A DNA stretch of 64,000 bases from RYN-230 sp963834705. GTDB taxonomy: Bacteria; Actinomycetota; Actinomycetes; Streptosporangiales; Streptosporangiaceae. The stretch is from contig CAWICV010000003.1 of assembly GCA_963834705.1 (NCBI GenBank), forward strand, positions 1 through 64,000, given 5' to 3'. The notes below the pieces were generated by a model. That model saw only the letters and a program-made list of their open reading frames with translations, was not told the DNA's origin and did not search any database. A program made the translations under genes and the position numbers. Below, piece after piece: positions 41,990-50,136 of the stretch. The stretch's first letter is position 1. Every line of letters begins with the position of its first letter.

Positions 41990-42032
41990 AGCCCCCGTGG
42001 TCCAGCAGAGCCCCCGTGGTCCAGCAGAGCGA
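41978..42032 (+). repeat. Tandem repeats of about 20 bp after the transporter remnant
   Basis: CCCCCGTGGTCCAGCAGAG occurs in three near-identical successive copies, the first containing the stop codon of the remnant. Confidence 0.75.
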
Positions 42033-42066
42033 TAGTGCAGTTGTGCAGTAGTCCTACACGGGGGCT

Positions 42067-42095
42067 GGCCGCGGCCAGTGCCTCTGGCCGCGGCC
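42067..42095 (-). terminator. Terminator of the LysM gene
   Basis: 12-bp perfect stem GGCCGCGGCCAG (42067-42078) with CTGGCCGCGGCC (42084-42095), 5-base loop, 40 bases behind the minus-strand gene ending at 42135. Confidence 0.65.
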
Positions 42096-42134
42096 ACCCC
42101 GGTCGCCCGCCCTGCTCCCCTCCTGGGACTGCGG

Positions 42135-43004
42135 TCAGCAGCGGCCCGCGTATGCCCCGCTGGTGAATGTGGTCCACGGCGACCAGTTGGTGCCGTCCGC
42201 GGACATGATGACCGCGGCCCGGGCGTTGCCGTACGGGTCGTAGGTGGATAGTGCGCCGTTGACCGGGTTGATCTGCCAGTAGCCGCGTTCCCCGACGGTT
42301 CCGGTGGCGAACTGATTTCCACCGGACTCGGCCATCGCGATGGATGCCGCGGCGACCTCGGCCGCCGGTGACCCGCCGGCGGCCAGCCAGAGCTGCTCCA
42401 GGCCGGTGCAGCTCAGCGTGCCGGACAGGCTGGTGGTGGTGGCGGCCTGGCCGGTGTCGCCGGCCGCGGTGTCGCTGGCCGCGGTGTCGCTGTCCGCCGT
42501 GGTGGAACTGGCGTGTCGCGGGGTGTATGCGGTGGTGCTGATCCCGGCCGGCAGGTGTCGCGGCAGCCGGAGTTGCTGGCCCACGTAGATCAGGCTGGGA
42601 TCGCTGATCTCCGAGTGGTTTGCCGCGAACAGCCCGTGCCAGTCGTCGGCGCGGCCGTAGAAGCGCTGGGCGATCCCGGACAGGGTGTCCCCGGCGCGCA
42701 CCGTATACCTGTGGCCCGCGCCGCTGCGGGTGGCATCGCTCTGGCTGGCTGGATGGGCCGGGAGCATGGCCGCGTCCAGCCGGGCGGGCACACTGTGCTC
42801 GGCCGTGACCGCTGGCTTCGCGGTAGCGGATCCGTGGATCTGCGGGGCCGCGGTGGCGATGGTGCCCACGACGACAACGGCAGGCGCCGCCTTTCCCGCC
42901 GTCTGGGCCACTTTCTCCACCTGCGAGGGGGCGGTGTGCTGCCCGGTCCGCCTGATCTTCCGTCTCCTGCGATGCCTGGGTACTGAACTCACAAGGCTCC
43001 TCAT
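42135..43004 (-). CDS. LysM-domain secreted protein with lysozyme-like (transglycosylase) C-terminus
   Basis: 289 residues from ATG 43004; in-frame starts further upstream are possible. A basic N-terminus (RHRRRRKIRRTG) leads to a signal/anchor with VVVVGTIATAAP near residue 45. LysM follows with GHRYTVRAGDTLSGIAQRFY and SLIYVGQQLRLP (residues about 98-145). A Thr/Ala/Asp-rich linker is followed by a lysozyme-like fold: AAEVAAASIAMAESGGNQFA (catalytic Glu) and GERGYWQINPVNGALSTYDP, as in the small SLT-type/resuscitation-related lytic enzymes. It should bind and cut peptidoglycan in the wall. I looked for a ydaO-type c-di-AMP riboswitch upstream and saw none. Confidence 0.87.
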   Translation of the reverse strand: MRSLVSSVPRHRRRRKIRRTGQHTAPSQVEKVAQTAGKAAPAVVVVGTIATAAPQIHGSATAKPAVTAEHSVPARLDAAMLPAHPASQSDATRSGAGHRYTVRAGDTLSGIAQRFYGRADDWHGLFAANHSEISDPSLIYVGQQLRLPRHLPAGISTTAYTPRHASSTTADSDTAASDTAAGDTGQAATTTSLSGTLSCTGLEQLWLAAGGSPAAEVAAASIAMAESGGNQFATGTVGERGYWQINPVNGALSTYDPYGNARAAVIMSADGTNWSPWTTFTSGAYAGRC

Positions 43005-43242
43005 GCCGGGGTTCGCCCGATTACTAGGCATTCCCGCACCGTTCGCCGGGCCGGACGGTCCATTCCACCGGCAGGATGCCAGCCGCCGAGGGCCGCCCGC
43101 AGTGAAACCGCACACTGAGCACACTCGGGCTTCCGGAGGCATGAACAGGCATGAATCACGCGTATCGCCACATGCCATTGTCACCTTTGGCCGCACACTG
43201 CACGGCTGGCTCACCGAGTGCCCCAGGGCACCAGGGTGACGG

Positions 43243-43845
43243 GTGGCTCAGCCAGAATGGCGAACGATGGATGCTGCCTGGCAGCCGCCCGCGCCGGCCG
43301 GCTCGTGGACCGTGTCGCGGCGCCTCGTGCTGCGCCCGGTGCCCTGGGACGCGGTGCAGGCGATCACCGCGGGCCGCAGGCTACCCGGCTGGGCCGACGA
43401 CTATCCAGCCGAGGGTGACGCCGTGATCGCGGGCCTGCTGTTCCGGGCGGGCCCGGCCGCCTGGCCCGGGGCCAACCAGGCCTGGGGACACCGGCAGGTA
43501 GTGGAGCGGGCTACCGGCCTGGTGGTAGGCGGGATCGGTTTCGCCGGCCCGCCCGGGGCGGCAGGTGAAGTAGAGCTCGGCTACGGCATCGTGCCGTCCC
43601 GGCAGGGCCGCGGGTACGCCACCGAGGCGGTGGCGGCCATAGTCGCGGTGGCCTGGGCCGACCCAGTGGTGGAAGCGGTCGTGGCCAGTACTGCCCCGGG
43701 CAACCAAGCGTCCCAGCGGGTGCTGGAGAAGTCCGGTTTCTGGCTGGTGGCCGGGGCAGACGACCAGGACGGGGAACTGCGCTACCGGATGCCCCGCCCG
43801 GGCGGCCCGGACGATCGGCTGGGCGGCTGGCCGGGCCAAGGTTAA
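43243..43845 (+). CDS. GNAT-family N-acetyltransferase
   Basis: 200 residues (GTG 43243 or ATG 43267). The start TVSRRLVLRPVPWDAVQAIT and later GEVELGYGIVPSRQGRGYAT, the acetyl-CoA loop (R-Q-G-R-G-Y-A-T) near residue 125, then APGNQASQRVLEKSGFWLV, are those of RimJ/RimL-type GNAT enzymes. The acceptor is unknown. It is divergent from the LysM gene and 22 bases from the GAF gene, so it may be the first gene of the signalling operon or just its neighbour. Confidence 0.88.
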   Translation: MAQPEWRTMDAAWQPPAPAGSWTVSRRLVLRPVPWDAVQAITAGRRLPGWADDYPAEGDAVIAGLLFRAGPAAWPGANQAWGHRQVVERATGLVVGGIGFAGPPGAAGEVELGYGIVPSRQGRGYATEAVAAIVAVAWADPVVEAVVASTAPGNQASQRVLEKSGFWLVAGADDQDGELRYRMPRPGGPDDRLGGWPGQG

Positions 43846-43867
43846 GATCCCCACGGGGGGAGAGACC

Positions 43868-44617
43868 ATGACCAGCCCGGATGACGTGCTGCGCGAACTA
43901 GGCGAGCTGGCCACCGCGCTCGGCCCGGCCATCCGGCCTGCCGGGACCGAGGAACTGCTGCGGTCGCTGGCCGAAACGGCGCGGCAACTGTTCGGCGCGG
44001 CCGCCTGCTCGCTGGCCATGCTCAGCGCCGATGAGTCGGAACTGCGCTACACGATCGCCGCTGGCGCGGGCGCCGATGAGGTGACTGGGATGCGGATCCC
44101 GTCCTCCCAGGGCATCGCCGGCTGGGTGGTGCAGTCCGGGCAGCCGATCGCGATCAGTGACCTGACCAGCGATCCGCGCTTCTCCCGGGAAACCGCCGAG
44201 CAGACCGGGTATCTCCCGCAGACCATCCTGGCCGTGCCGGTACAGACCGCGCAGCGCATGCTCGGCGTGATCAGCCTGCTCGACCGCGACGCGCGACGGC
44301 CGGCCGCGGAGCAGGACATGGCACTGCTCTCGCTGTTCGCCGACCAGGCCGCGCTGGCCCTGGCCGGTGTCGAGGCGTTCAGCAGCCTGGGCCGGGTACT
44401 GCTGGCCGCACTGGCCGACGCTGCGGCGGGCGCCGAACTCGGGCGCGCGCTGCGCCAGGCCGCCGGCCAGCTGCCCGACGGCGACCAGGACCTGGCCGAA
44501 CTAGCCGCCACGTTCGCCGCCCTGGCGCGGCGCGGCGCCGCCGAACGCCGGCTGGCTCTGGCGGTACTCAGGGACGTAGCCCAGTACGCGGAGAGGCGGC
44601 CGCCACGGCATCGCTAA
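43868..44617 (+). CDS. GAF-domain protein
   Basis: 249 residues from ATG 43868 behind GGGGGGAGAGA. A GAF domain spans residues about 28-170: LLRSLAETARQLFGAAACSL, SQGIAGWVVQSGQPIAISDL, and YLPQTILAVPVQTAQRMLGV. A helical C-terminus of 75 residues (AELGRALRQAAGQLPDGDQD) may mediate contacts. GAF domains bind cyclic nucleotides, haem or other small molecules. It opens the cyclic-nucleotide island, so a signal input or cAMP-sensing role is plausible. The protease frame starts 10-15 bases behind it. Confidence 0.85.
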   Translation: MTSPDDVLRELGELATALGPAIRPAGTEELLRSLAETARQLFGAAACSLAMLSADESELRYTIAAGAGADEVTGMRIPSSQGIAGWVVQSGQPIAISDLTSDPRFSRETAEQTGYLPQTILAVPVQTAQRMLGVISLLDRDARRPAAEQDMALLSLFADQAALALAGVEAFSSLGRVLLAALADAAAGAELGRALRQAAGQLPDGDQDLAELAATFAALARRGAAERRLALAVLRDVAQYAERRPPRHR

Positions 44618-44624
44618 GACCGGC

Positions 44625-45438
44625 ATGGAGTGATGCCTTCGCGGCAGCGGCGCTGCGCCCAGTACCCCGGATCAACCTGCCCATCGACAAGGACTGGGCC
44701 TGGGGCGGTGCGTCCGGGGCCGGGGTCACCGTGGCCGTGGTGGACAGCGGCATCGACGCCGCCCACCCCGCGGTCGGCCGGGTGGACCGCGCGATCGGCT
44801 GGCGCTGGGACGCCGACCGGGCCGAGGCGGTGAGCGCCGAGGGGGCCCATGAGGATCTGTTCGGCCACGGCACCGCGTGCGCCGGGATCATCCGGCGGGC
44901 GGCCCCGGACGCCACGCTGTGGTCGGTCCGGGTGCTGGGCAGCCGGCTGACCGGCAAGGGAGTGGTCTTCGCGGCCGGCCTGCGGTGGGCCATCGCCCAG
45001 GGCGCGCGGGTGATCAACCTGTCGCTGAGCACCAGCCGCGAGGACTACGCAGAGCTGTTCCACGACATCGCCGACGAGGCCGCGTTCGCTGGCGTGGTGC
45101 TGGTCTGCGCGACCAACAACGTGCCGGCCCCGACGTATCCAGCCCAGTTCTCCTCGGTCATCTCGGTGGCCGCGCACGACGGGCAGGAGCCGTTCGCACT
45201 GGACGCCAACCCGGCCCCGCCGGCCGACTTCGGTGCACCCGGGATAGACGTTGAGGTGCCCTGGCTGTCCGGCGGCAGCATCGTGGCCACCGGCAACTCG
45301 TTCGCCGCGCCGCACGTCACCGGGCTGATCGCCCGGCTGCTCAGCAAGCACCCGCGGCTCACCCCGTATGAAGTCAAGACCGTGCTGCGCGCGGTGGCCA
45401 GCAATGCCGTGGCCGGGGCGGCCCGCGATGACGGCTGA
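44625..45438 (+). CDS. Subtilisin-like (S8) serine protease without signal peptide; start codon unclear
   Basis: The frame ending at TGA 45436-45438 contains a complete, compact S8 domain: INLPIDKDWAWGGASGAGVT, VAVVDSGIDAAHPAVG (Asp), DLFGHGTACAGIIRRAAPDA (His), CATNNVPAPTYPAQ (oxyanion Asn) and ATGNSFAAPHVTGLIARLLS (Ser). The triad is intact. No ATG, GTG or TTG lies in this frame before GTG 44731, which is already inside the first strand. ATG at 44625 is in frame only if one base is removed just after it (Met-Glu-Asp-Ala-Phe-Ala...), so a single-base insertion near 44630 or a non-canonical start is inferred. It lacks a signal peptide and prodomain, so it would act in the cytoplasm. Its end overlaps the Crp/Fnr gene by 11 bases. 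Confidence 0.75.
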
Positions 45439-46114
45439 GCTGACCGCCGTGCTGCGGCAGACCGGCCTGCTGGGCGCGCTGCCCGCCGCGGACCTGGCGG
45501 TCATCGCCGCGGCGGCCCGGCTGCGCACGTTCCGCCGTGGGCAGGTGGTGTTCAGCACCGGCGACCCGGGCGACACGCTGATCGTGGTGGTCTCCGGGCG
45601 GGTCAAGGTGGTGGTCCGCTCGGCCGATGGGGCCGAGCTGACGTTGACGGTCATCCAGCCCGGTGGCGTGTTCGGCGAGATCAGTATCGCGGACAGCGGC
45701 CCCCGGTCCGCTGACGCGCAGACCCTGGAGGAGAGCCGCCTGCTGCTGATCCCGAGCGAGACGGTCCAGGAGGTCTGCGCGCGGGTGCCTGCGCTGACCC
45801 AGGCCCTGACCAGTTCCCTGGCCGCGACGCTGCGGCGGCTGACCGAGGCCACCTCCGACCTCGTCTTCCTGGATCTGCCCCGGCGGGTGGCTAAAGTGCT
45901 GCTCGGCCAGCCGCGGGGCGACGACGGCCAGATCCGCAGCACGCTGCGGCAGGAGGAACTTGCCCACCAAGCGGGCAGCACCCGGCAGAGCGTGAACGCC
46001 GTGCTGCGCGGGTTCGAGCGGCGCGGCTGGATTCAGCTGCAGGACCGCGCCGTGACCGTGCAGCAGGAAGTCGAGCTCAGCCGGTTTGCGCGCGACGAAA
46101 TGTCGGCAAGGTGA
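45428..46114 (+). CDS. Crp/Fnr-family transcription factor with intact cyclic-nucleotide pocket
   Basis: 228 residues from ATG 45428. Residues about 8-125 form a cNMP-binding barrel (GALPAADLAVIAAAARLRTF, GGVFGEISIADSGPRSADAQ): the phosphate-binding cassette has Gly-Glu and Arg-Ser-Ala, as in cAMP-binding members. The C-terminal winged helix (residues about 150-225) has LRQEELAHQAGSTRQSVNAV and LRGFERRGWIQLQDRAVTV. It probably changes gene expression when cAMP rises. The start overlaps the protease stop, so the two are translationally coupled. Confidence 0.92.
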   Translation: MTAELTAVLRQTGLLGALPAADLAVIAAAARLRTFRRGQVVFSTGDPGDTLIVVVSGRVKVVVRSADGAELTLTVIQPGGVFGEISIADSGPRSADAQTLEESRLLLIPSETVQEVCARVPALTQALTSSLAATLRRLTEATSDLVFLDLPRRVAKVLLGQPRGDDGQIRSTLRQEELAHQAGSTRQSVNAVLRGFERRGWIQLQDRAVTVQQEVELSRFARDEMSAR

Positions 46115-46214
46115 CAGTCAACGTGTCGGCTGGCTGACTGACGGCCAGCCCGGGGTGGGCCACGCTGGGGAGAGCTGGACATTCCGCAAGGCGCGACCAT
46201 AGGGGAGGAAAACC

Positions 46215-46409
46215 ATGACCGAGCAGAACCCGAACCCAGACATCGCCGACGACGACACTGAGGGCCACGCCCGGGCACGCGCCGCCGCCGACGACCCGCG
46301 GCGGGCCGACGAGATGGCTGACGACGTCGAGGGCCACACCAGGCGTCCCGCCATGGACAGCAGCGACGACGAGGACGACGTCGAGGGCCACTTCAGGAAG
46401 CCGCGCTGA
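46215..46409 (+). CDS. 64-residue acidic peptide with three Asp-x-x-Glu-Gly-His repeats
   Basis: ATG 46215 has an excellent ribosome-binding site (GGGGAGG, 6 bases upstream). The peptide is Asp-rich and highly charged, with no Cys or Trp. The motif appears three times: DDDTEGHARAR at residues 12-22, DDVEGHTRRP at 36-45 and DEDDVEGHFRKPR at 52-64. Each ends with basic residues and spacing is 23 and then 18 residues; the DNA repeats CGACGTCGAGGGCCACA-type words. There is no signal peptide or membrane segment. It follows the Crp/Fnr gene after 100 bases. I do not know the family. It could be a processed peptide cut by the S8 protease, a RiPP-like precursor, a metal-binding protein (Glu/His clusters) or a regulator of the cyclases. 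Confidence 0.8.
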   Translation: MTEQNPNPDIADDDTEGHARARAAADDPRRADEMADDVEGHTRRPAMDSSDDEDDVEGHFRKPR

Positions 46410-46424
46410 GCCAGCCGCCTTCAG

Positions 46425-46459
46425 GGGCAGGCCGGCCTGCCGCTGGGCAGGCCGGCCTG
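46425..46459 (+). terminator. Hairpin between the small peptide and the first cyclase
   Basis: The word GGGCAGGCCGGCCTG stands at 46425-46439 and 46445-46459; being nearly self-complementary, the two copies can fold into a long stem. It may end part of the upstream transcript before the cyclase promoter. Confidence 0.55.
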
Positions 46460-46530
46460 GGCGTGCCATACCCGCACATGTGCCGCTTCTTGCCGATTCG
46501 TGGGGCTGGGCGAAACCGAAGTTCCGGTCT

Positions 46531-46545
46531 TAAGGTTGCCTGGTG
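46531..46545 (+). promoter_or_regulatory. Leaderless promoter of the first cyclase
   Basis: TAAGGT (46531-46536), then TGCCTG, then GTG 46543. The run GGTTGCCTGGTGGA around the start is shared almost exactly with the second cyclase (AGTTGCCTGGTGGA). No ribosome-binding site is present. Confidence 0.6.
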
Positions 46546-49500
46546 GAGAGGTGCGCGCGGTGCGGCGCGGCTCTGGGGGCGGGCGATCGATTCTGTGGGG
46601 ATTGTGGCGCGCCTCTAGTGGCATGCCCGGCCTGCGGTGAGGCCGCCACCGCGGGCAAGCGCTTCTGCCGGGCCTGCGGCATGGAACTGCCCGGAGCCCC
46701 GTCCGCAGGCCAGGCCGCCGGGGCTGTGGCCCCGTCCGGCGGCACGGCCGCCGTCACCCCGCCCAGCCCGGAGCGGGTGGCTGAGCGGCGGGTGTGCTCG
46801 GTGCTGTTCTGCGACGTGGTCGGGTTCACCCCGCTGTCCGAGTCACGTGATCCGGAGGCGGTGCGGGAGCTGCTGTCCCGGTATTTCGACGTGGCCAGGA
46901 CGGTCATCGGCCGGTACGGCGGGGTGGTGGAGAAGTTCATCGGGGACGCGGTGATGGCGGTGTGGGGCGCGCCGGTCGCCGCCGAAGGCGACACCGAACG
47001 GGCTGTCCGGGCCGCCATGGACCTGGTCACCGCGGTCGCGGAACTCGGTGCGGAGACGGGTGTGCCCGGCCTGGCCGTCCGGGCCGGGGTGGTGACCGGC
47101 GAGGTGGCGGTGACCCTGGGCGCGGTCGGTGAGGGCATGGTGGCCGGGGACGCGGTGAACACCGCGGCCCGGGTGCAGTCCGTCGCCGAGCCGGGCCAGG
47201 TGCTGGTGGACGCGGCCACCCAGCGGCTGGCCGCCGACGGGGTCGGCTTCGCCCCGGCCGGGGAGCACGCGCTGAAGGGGAAGTCCGAGCCGGTGCCACT
47301 GTGGCAGGCCACCCGGGTGCTGTCCGGGGTAGGCGGCCAGCAGCGGATCGACGGCCTGGAAGCGGCACTGGTCGGCCGGGACGCGGAACTGCGCACGGTC
47401 AAAGAGCTGTTCCACGCCACCGCTGAGCGCCGGGTCCCCCGGCTGGTGCTGGTGTCCGGCGCGGCCGGAGTCGGCAAATCCCGGCTGGGCTGGGAGTTCT
47501 TCAAGCACATCGACGGCCTGGCCGAAGTGGTGTGGTGGCACCGGGGACGCTGCCTGTCCTACGGAGAGGGAGTGGCGTTCTGGGCGCTGGCCGAGATCGT
47601 CCGGCAACGGCTGGGCATCGCCGAGGAAGACCCAGCCGAGGTGGCCGCGGCCAAGCTCACCGAAGGGCTGGACCGGATCCTGCGCGATCCGGAAGAGCGG
47701 GAGTATGTCGGTATCCGACTGGGCCGGCTGCTGGGCGTGACCGCCGCGGGCGATAGCGGCGCGCCACTGGCCCGGGAGGAACTCTTCGCCGGGTGGCGGC
47801 TGTTTTTCGAGCGGCTCGCGGCCAACTGCCCAGTAGTCCTGCTGGTGGAAGATGCCCAGTACGCCGACGCCGGCCTGCTGGAGTTTGTCGACTATCTCGT
47901 GGACTGGGCCCGTGACCTGCCTATATATGTGCTGGTGCTGGCCCGGCCCGAGCTGGGCACGGCCCGGCCGCGGTTCGGCACCGGGCGCAACCGCAGCACG
48001 CTGACCCTGGACCCGCTCGACCCAGTGTCGATGGACCGCCTGGTGGATGCGCTGGTGCCGGGGATGCCGCCGTCGGCGCGGCGGGCGGTGGCCAGCCAGG
48101 CCCAGGGCATCCCGCTGTTCGCGGTGGAGACGGTACGGGCGCTGATCGACCGGGACATCGTGCAGCCGGTGGAAGGGGTGTACCGGCTGGTTGGGGACAT
48201 CGGCGAACTGGCCGTGCCGGACAGCCTGCACGCACTGCTGGCCGCCCGGCTGGATGCGCTGGACCCAAAGGTCCGGCGGCTGGTGACCGATGCCGCGGTG
48301 CTGGGCGCTACGTTCCCGGCCGAGGCGCTGATCGCGGTGTCCGGCCAGGACGAGCGCGAGGTGCGGGCCGCCCTGGAGGAACTGGTACACCGGGAAGTGC
48401 TCAGTGTGTCCGCGGACCCGCTGTCCCCGCAGCGGGGCAGCTACGAGTTCGCCCAGGAGATGCTCCGGCAGGTCGCCTACGACATCCTGTCCCGCCGGGA
48501 CCGGAAGACCCGCCATCTTACGGTAGCGGCCCACCTGCGGACGGCCTTCCCCGGCGACGGGGAAGAGGTGACCGACGTCATCGCCCGGCACTACCTGGAC
48601 GCGCTGAGCGCGATCCCAGAAGACCCGGATACCGCCGGCGTCCGGGCCGAGGCGATCACCACCCTGATCCGGGCGGCCGAACGGGCCGAGCGCACCGGCG
48701 CCCCGGCCCTGGCCAGCACGAGCTACGCCCGCGCGGCCGAGCTGGCCGCCGCGGCCAGCACCGAGGCGCAGCCGGCCGCCGGCGCGCAGTCGGCCGGCGT
48801 GCTGTGGGAGCGTGCCGCCCAGGCGGCCGCCAACAGCTCCAACTGGGCACTGGCCGTCGAGCAGGCGGGCCGGGCCCGGCGCTTGTACCTAGAGGGGGGC
48901 GAGACCCGGGCCGCCGCCCGCGCTCAGGCTAAGGCCGGTGCCGCACTGCAGTTCTGGGGCCGTCTCGCGGAGGCGCGGGAACAGCTCACTGCGGCCGTGG
49001 ACGTCTTGCGCGAGAACCCCGACTCCGACACGGTGCACGCTCTGGAGGAGCTCGCGGTCGTCGAGATTTTCGCTGGCATGCCAGACGCGGATCAGCTCAG
49101 TGCCGAGGCGCTCACCCTCGGCCAGGCACTCGCCGTCCACCCGGCCAGGCTCAGCGGCCTGTTCCTCACCCGTGGGATCTACCTGGGCATGACCGAGCGG
49201 CGCCCCGAGTCGATCGCCTATCTGCGGGAGAGCGCCCGGCTCGCGGGCAAAGCTGGCGACAGCTTCCTGCTCGGGCGCGCGCTGCTGAACCTGGCCGACT
49301 CGGTGGCGTTCGCCGACTCCGAGGCCGCCCAGCAAGCGGCCCGCACTGCGATTGAGCACTTGCGCCGGGTCGGCGCCAAGGACCACCTCGCGTTCGCCAT
49401 CGGGAACCTGGTCCAGGCGCTGCTGGCGCTCGGGGACTGGGACGCGGCCGAGAATGAACTCGTTCAGGCGATGGACCCAGACGAAATGGCCAGCATCCTG

Positions 49501-50136
49501 TGCCTCTACCAGGGCTGGCTGGCCGCGCTGCGCGGCGATGCTGCCACCGCCGAGTCCGGAGTGGCCGGCCTGGAGGACATCCTGGCCAGCGAGTCTCCGC
49601 AGGACCAGGCCACCGTGCTCCTGGTACAGGCTCTGATCGCCGCTGCCCGTGGGCAGCCGGAAGATACCCTGCATAACGCCAGTGCCTTGATCGAGCACGC
49701 CGACGCGATCGGGGTAAGCCACGAGTGCATCCGGTGGGGCTGGCCACTGGCTACCCGGGCCGCTCATGACCTGGGTGACCGGGACGCGATCCACCACCTG
49801 CTGACGGTACTCGACAGGCACCCGGACGGGTACCTGGCACCGATGCTGCGGGCCGAACGTGAGCTGGTCCGGGCCCGGCTGGCTGACGGCACGGCCGGCG
49901 ACGCCAGCGCCGCCGCGCTCAGCGCCGCCATCAGCGGGCTGCGCGAGCTGAGCACCCCCTACCACCTCGCGCACGGGCTGCTCGACCAGGCCGAGTACCT
50001 GACCGGCCGGGCTGACACCGGGGCGGCCGAGCAGGCCATCGCGGAGGCCCGCGGCATCGCCGAGCGGCTGGGCTGCCAGCCGCTGCTGGATCGTGCGGCC
50101 AGGATAGTAGCCGCCCCGTCGCGGCAACGAGCCTGA
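46543..50136 (+). CDS. Multidomain adenylate cyclase: zinc ribbons, class III cyclase, AAA ATPase, helical repeats (copy 1)
   Basis: 1197 residues from leaderless GTG 46543. Residues 4-45 are two zinc ribbons (C4-C7-C18-C21 and C28-C31-C42-C45). Residues about 80-260 form the class III cyclase: metal Asp91 (FCDVVGFT), Lys131 (EKFIGDAVMAVWG, adenine-specifying), metal Asp135, and Asp203-Asn206-Arg210 (GDAVNTAARV), all the residues expected for making cAMP. Residues about 285-560 hold an AAA/STAND ATPase with Walker A GAAGVGKS at 306-313 and Walker B ending at Asp437 (LLVEDAQYAD). The remaining 600 residues are Ala/Leu-rich helical (TPR-like) repeats, probably a ligand- or protein-sensing arm. 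It is cytoplasmic, with no membrane segments. The stop is directly followed by the MFS gene (TGAATG). Confidence 0.92.
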   Translation: MERCARCGAALGAGDRFCGDCGAPLVACPACGEAATAGKRFCRACGMELPGAPSAGQAAGAVAPSGGTAAVTPPSPERVAERRVCSVLFCDVVGFTPLSESRDPEAVRELLSRYFDVARTVIGRYGGVVEKFIGDAVMAVWGAPVAAEGDTERAVRAAMDLVTAVAELGAETGVPGLAVRAGVVTGEVAVTLGAVGEGMVAGDAVNTAARVQSVAEPGQVLVDAATQRLAADGVGFAPAGEHALKGKSEPVPLWQATRVLSGVGGQQRIDGLEAALVGRDAELRTVKELFHATAERRVPRLVLVSGAAGVGKSRLGWEFFKHIDGLAEVVWWHRGRCLSYGEGVAFWALAEIVRQRLGIAEEDPAEVAAAKLTEGLDRILRDPEEREYVGIRLGRLLGVTAAGDSGAPLAREELFAGWRLFFERLAANCPVVLLVEDAQYADAGLLEFVDYLVDWARDLPIYVLVLARPELGTARPRFGTGRNRSTLTLDPLDPVSMDRLVDALVPGMPPSARRAVASQAQGIPLFAVETVRALIDRDIVQPVEGVYRLVGDIGELAVPDSLHALLAARLDALDPKVRRLVTDAAVLGATFPAEALIAVSGQDEREVRAALEELVHREVLSVSADPLSPQRGSYEFAQEMLRQVAYDILSRRDRKTRHLTVAAHLRTAFPGDGEEVTDVIARHYLDALSAIPEDPDTAGVRAEAITTLIRAAERAERTGAPALASTSYARAAELAAAASTEAQPAAGAQSAGVLWERAAQAAANSSNWALAVEQAGRARRLYLEGGETRAAARAQAKAGAALQFWGRLAEAREQLTAAVDVLRENPDSDTVHALEELAVVEIFAGMPDADQLSAEALTLGQALAVHPARLSGLFLTRGIYLGMTERRPESIAYLRESARLAGKAGDSFLLGRALLNLADSVAFADSEAAQQAARTAIEHLRRVGAKDHLAFAIGNLVQALLALGDWDAAENELVQAMDPDEMASILCLYQGWLAALRGDAATAESGVAGLEDILASESPQDQATVLLVQALIAAARGQPEDTLHNASALIEHADAIGVSHECIRWGWPLATRAAHDLGDRDAIHHLLTVLDRHPDGYLAPMLRAERELVRARLADGTAGDASAAALSAAISGLRELSTPYHLAHGLLDQAEYLTGRADTGAAEQAIAEARGIAERLGCQPLLDRAARIVAAPSRQRA

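Noticed and set aside
43005..43242. ydaO-type c-di-AMP riboswitch before the LysM gene
   Set aside because: Expected for such cell-wall enzymes, but the conserved blocks are not visible.
46115..46214. Crp-type operator before the repeat-peptide gene
   Set aside because: GACA-N7-TGTC near 46116-46132 is too short and does not fit TGTGA-N6-TCACA.
46843..48591. Long open frame opposite the first cyclase
   Set aside because: It mirrors codon positions of the cyclase gene, is rich in His, Gln, Arg and Gly, and has no recognisable motif. It is a by-product of high G+C.
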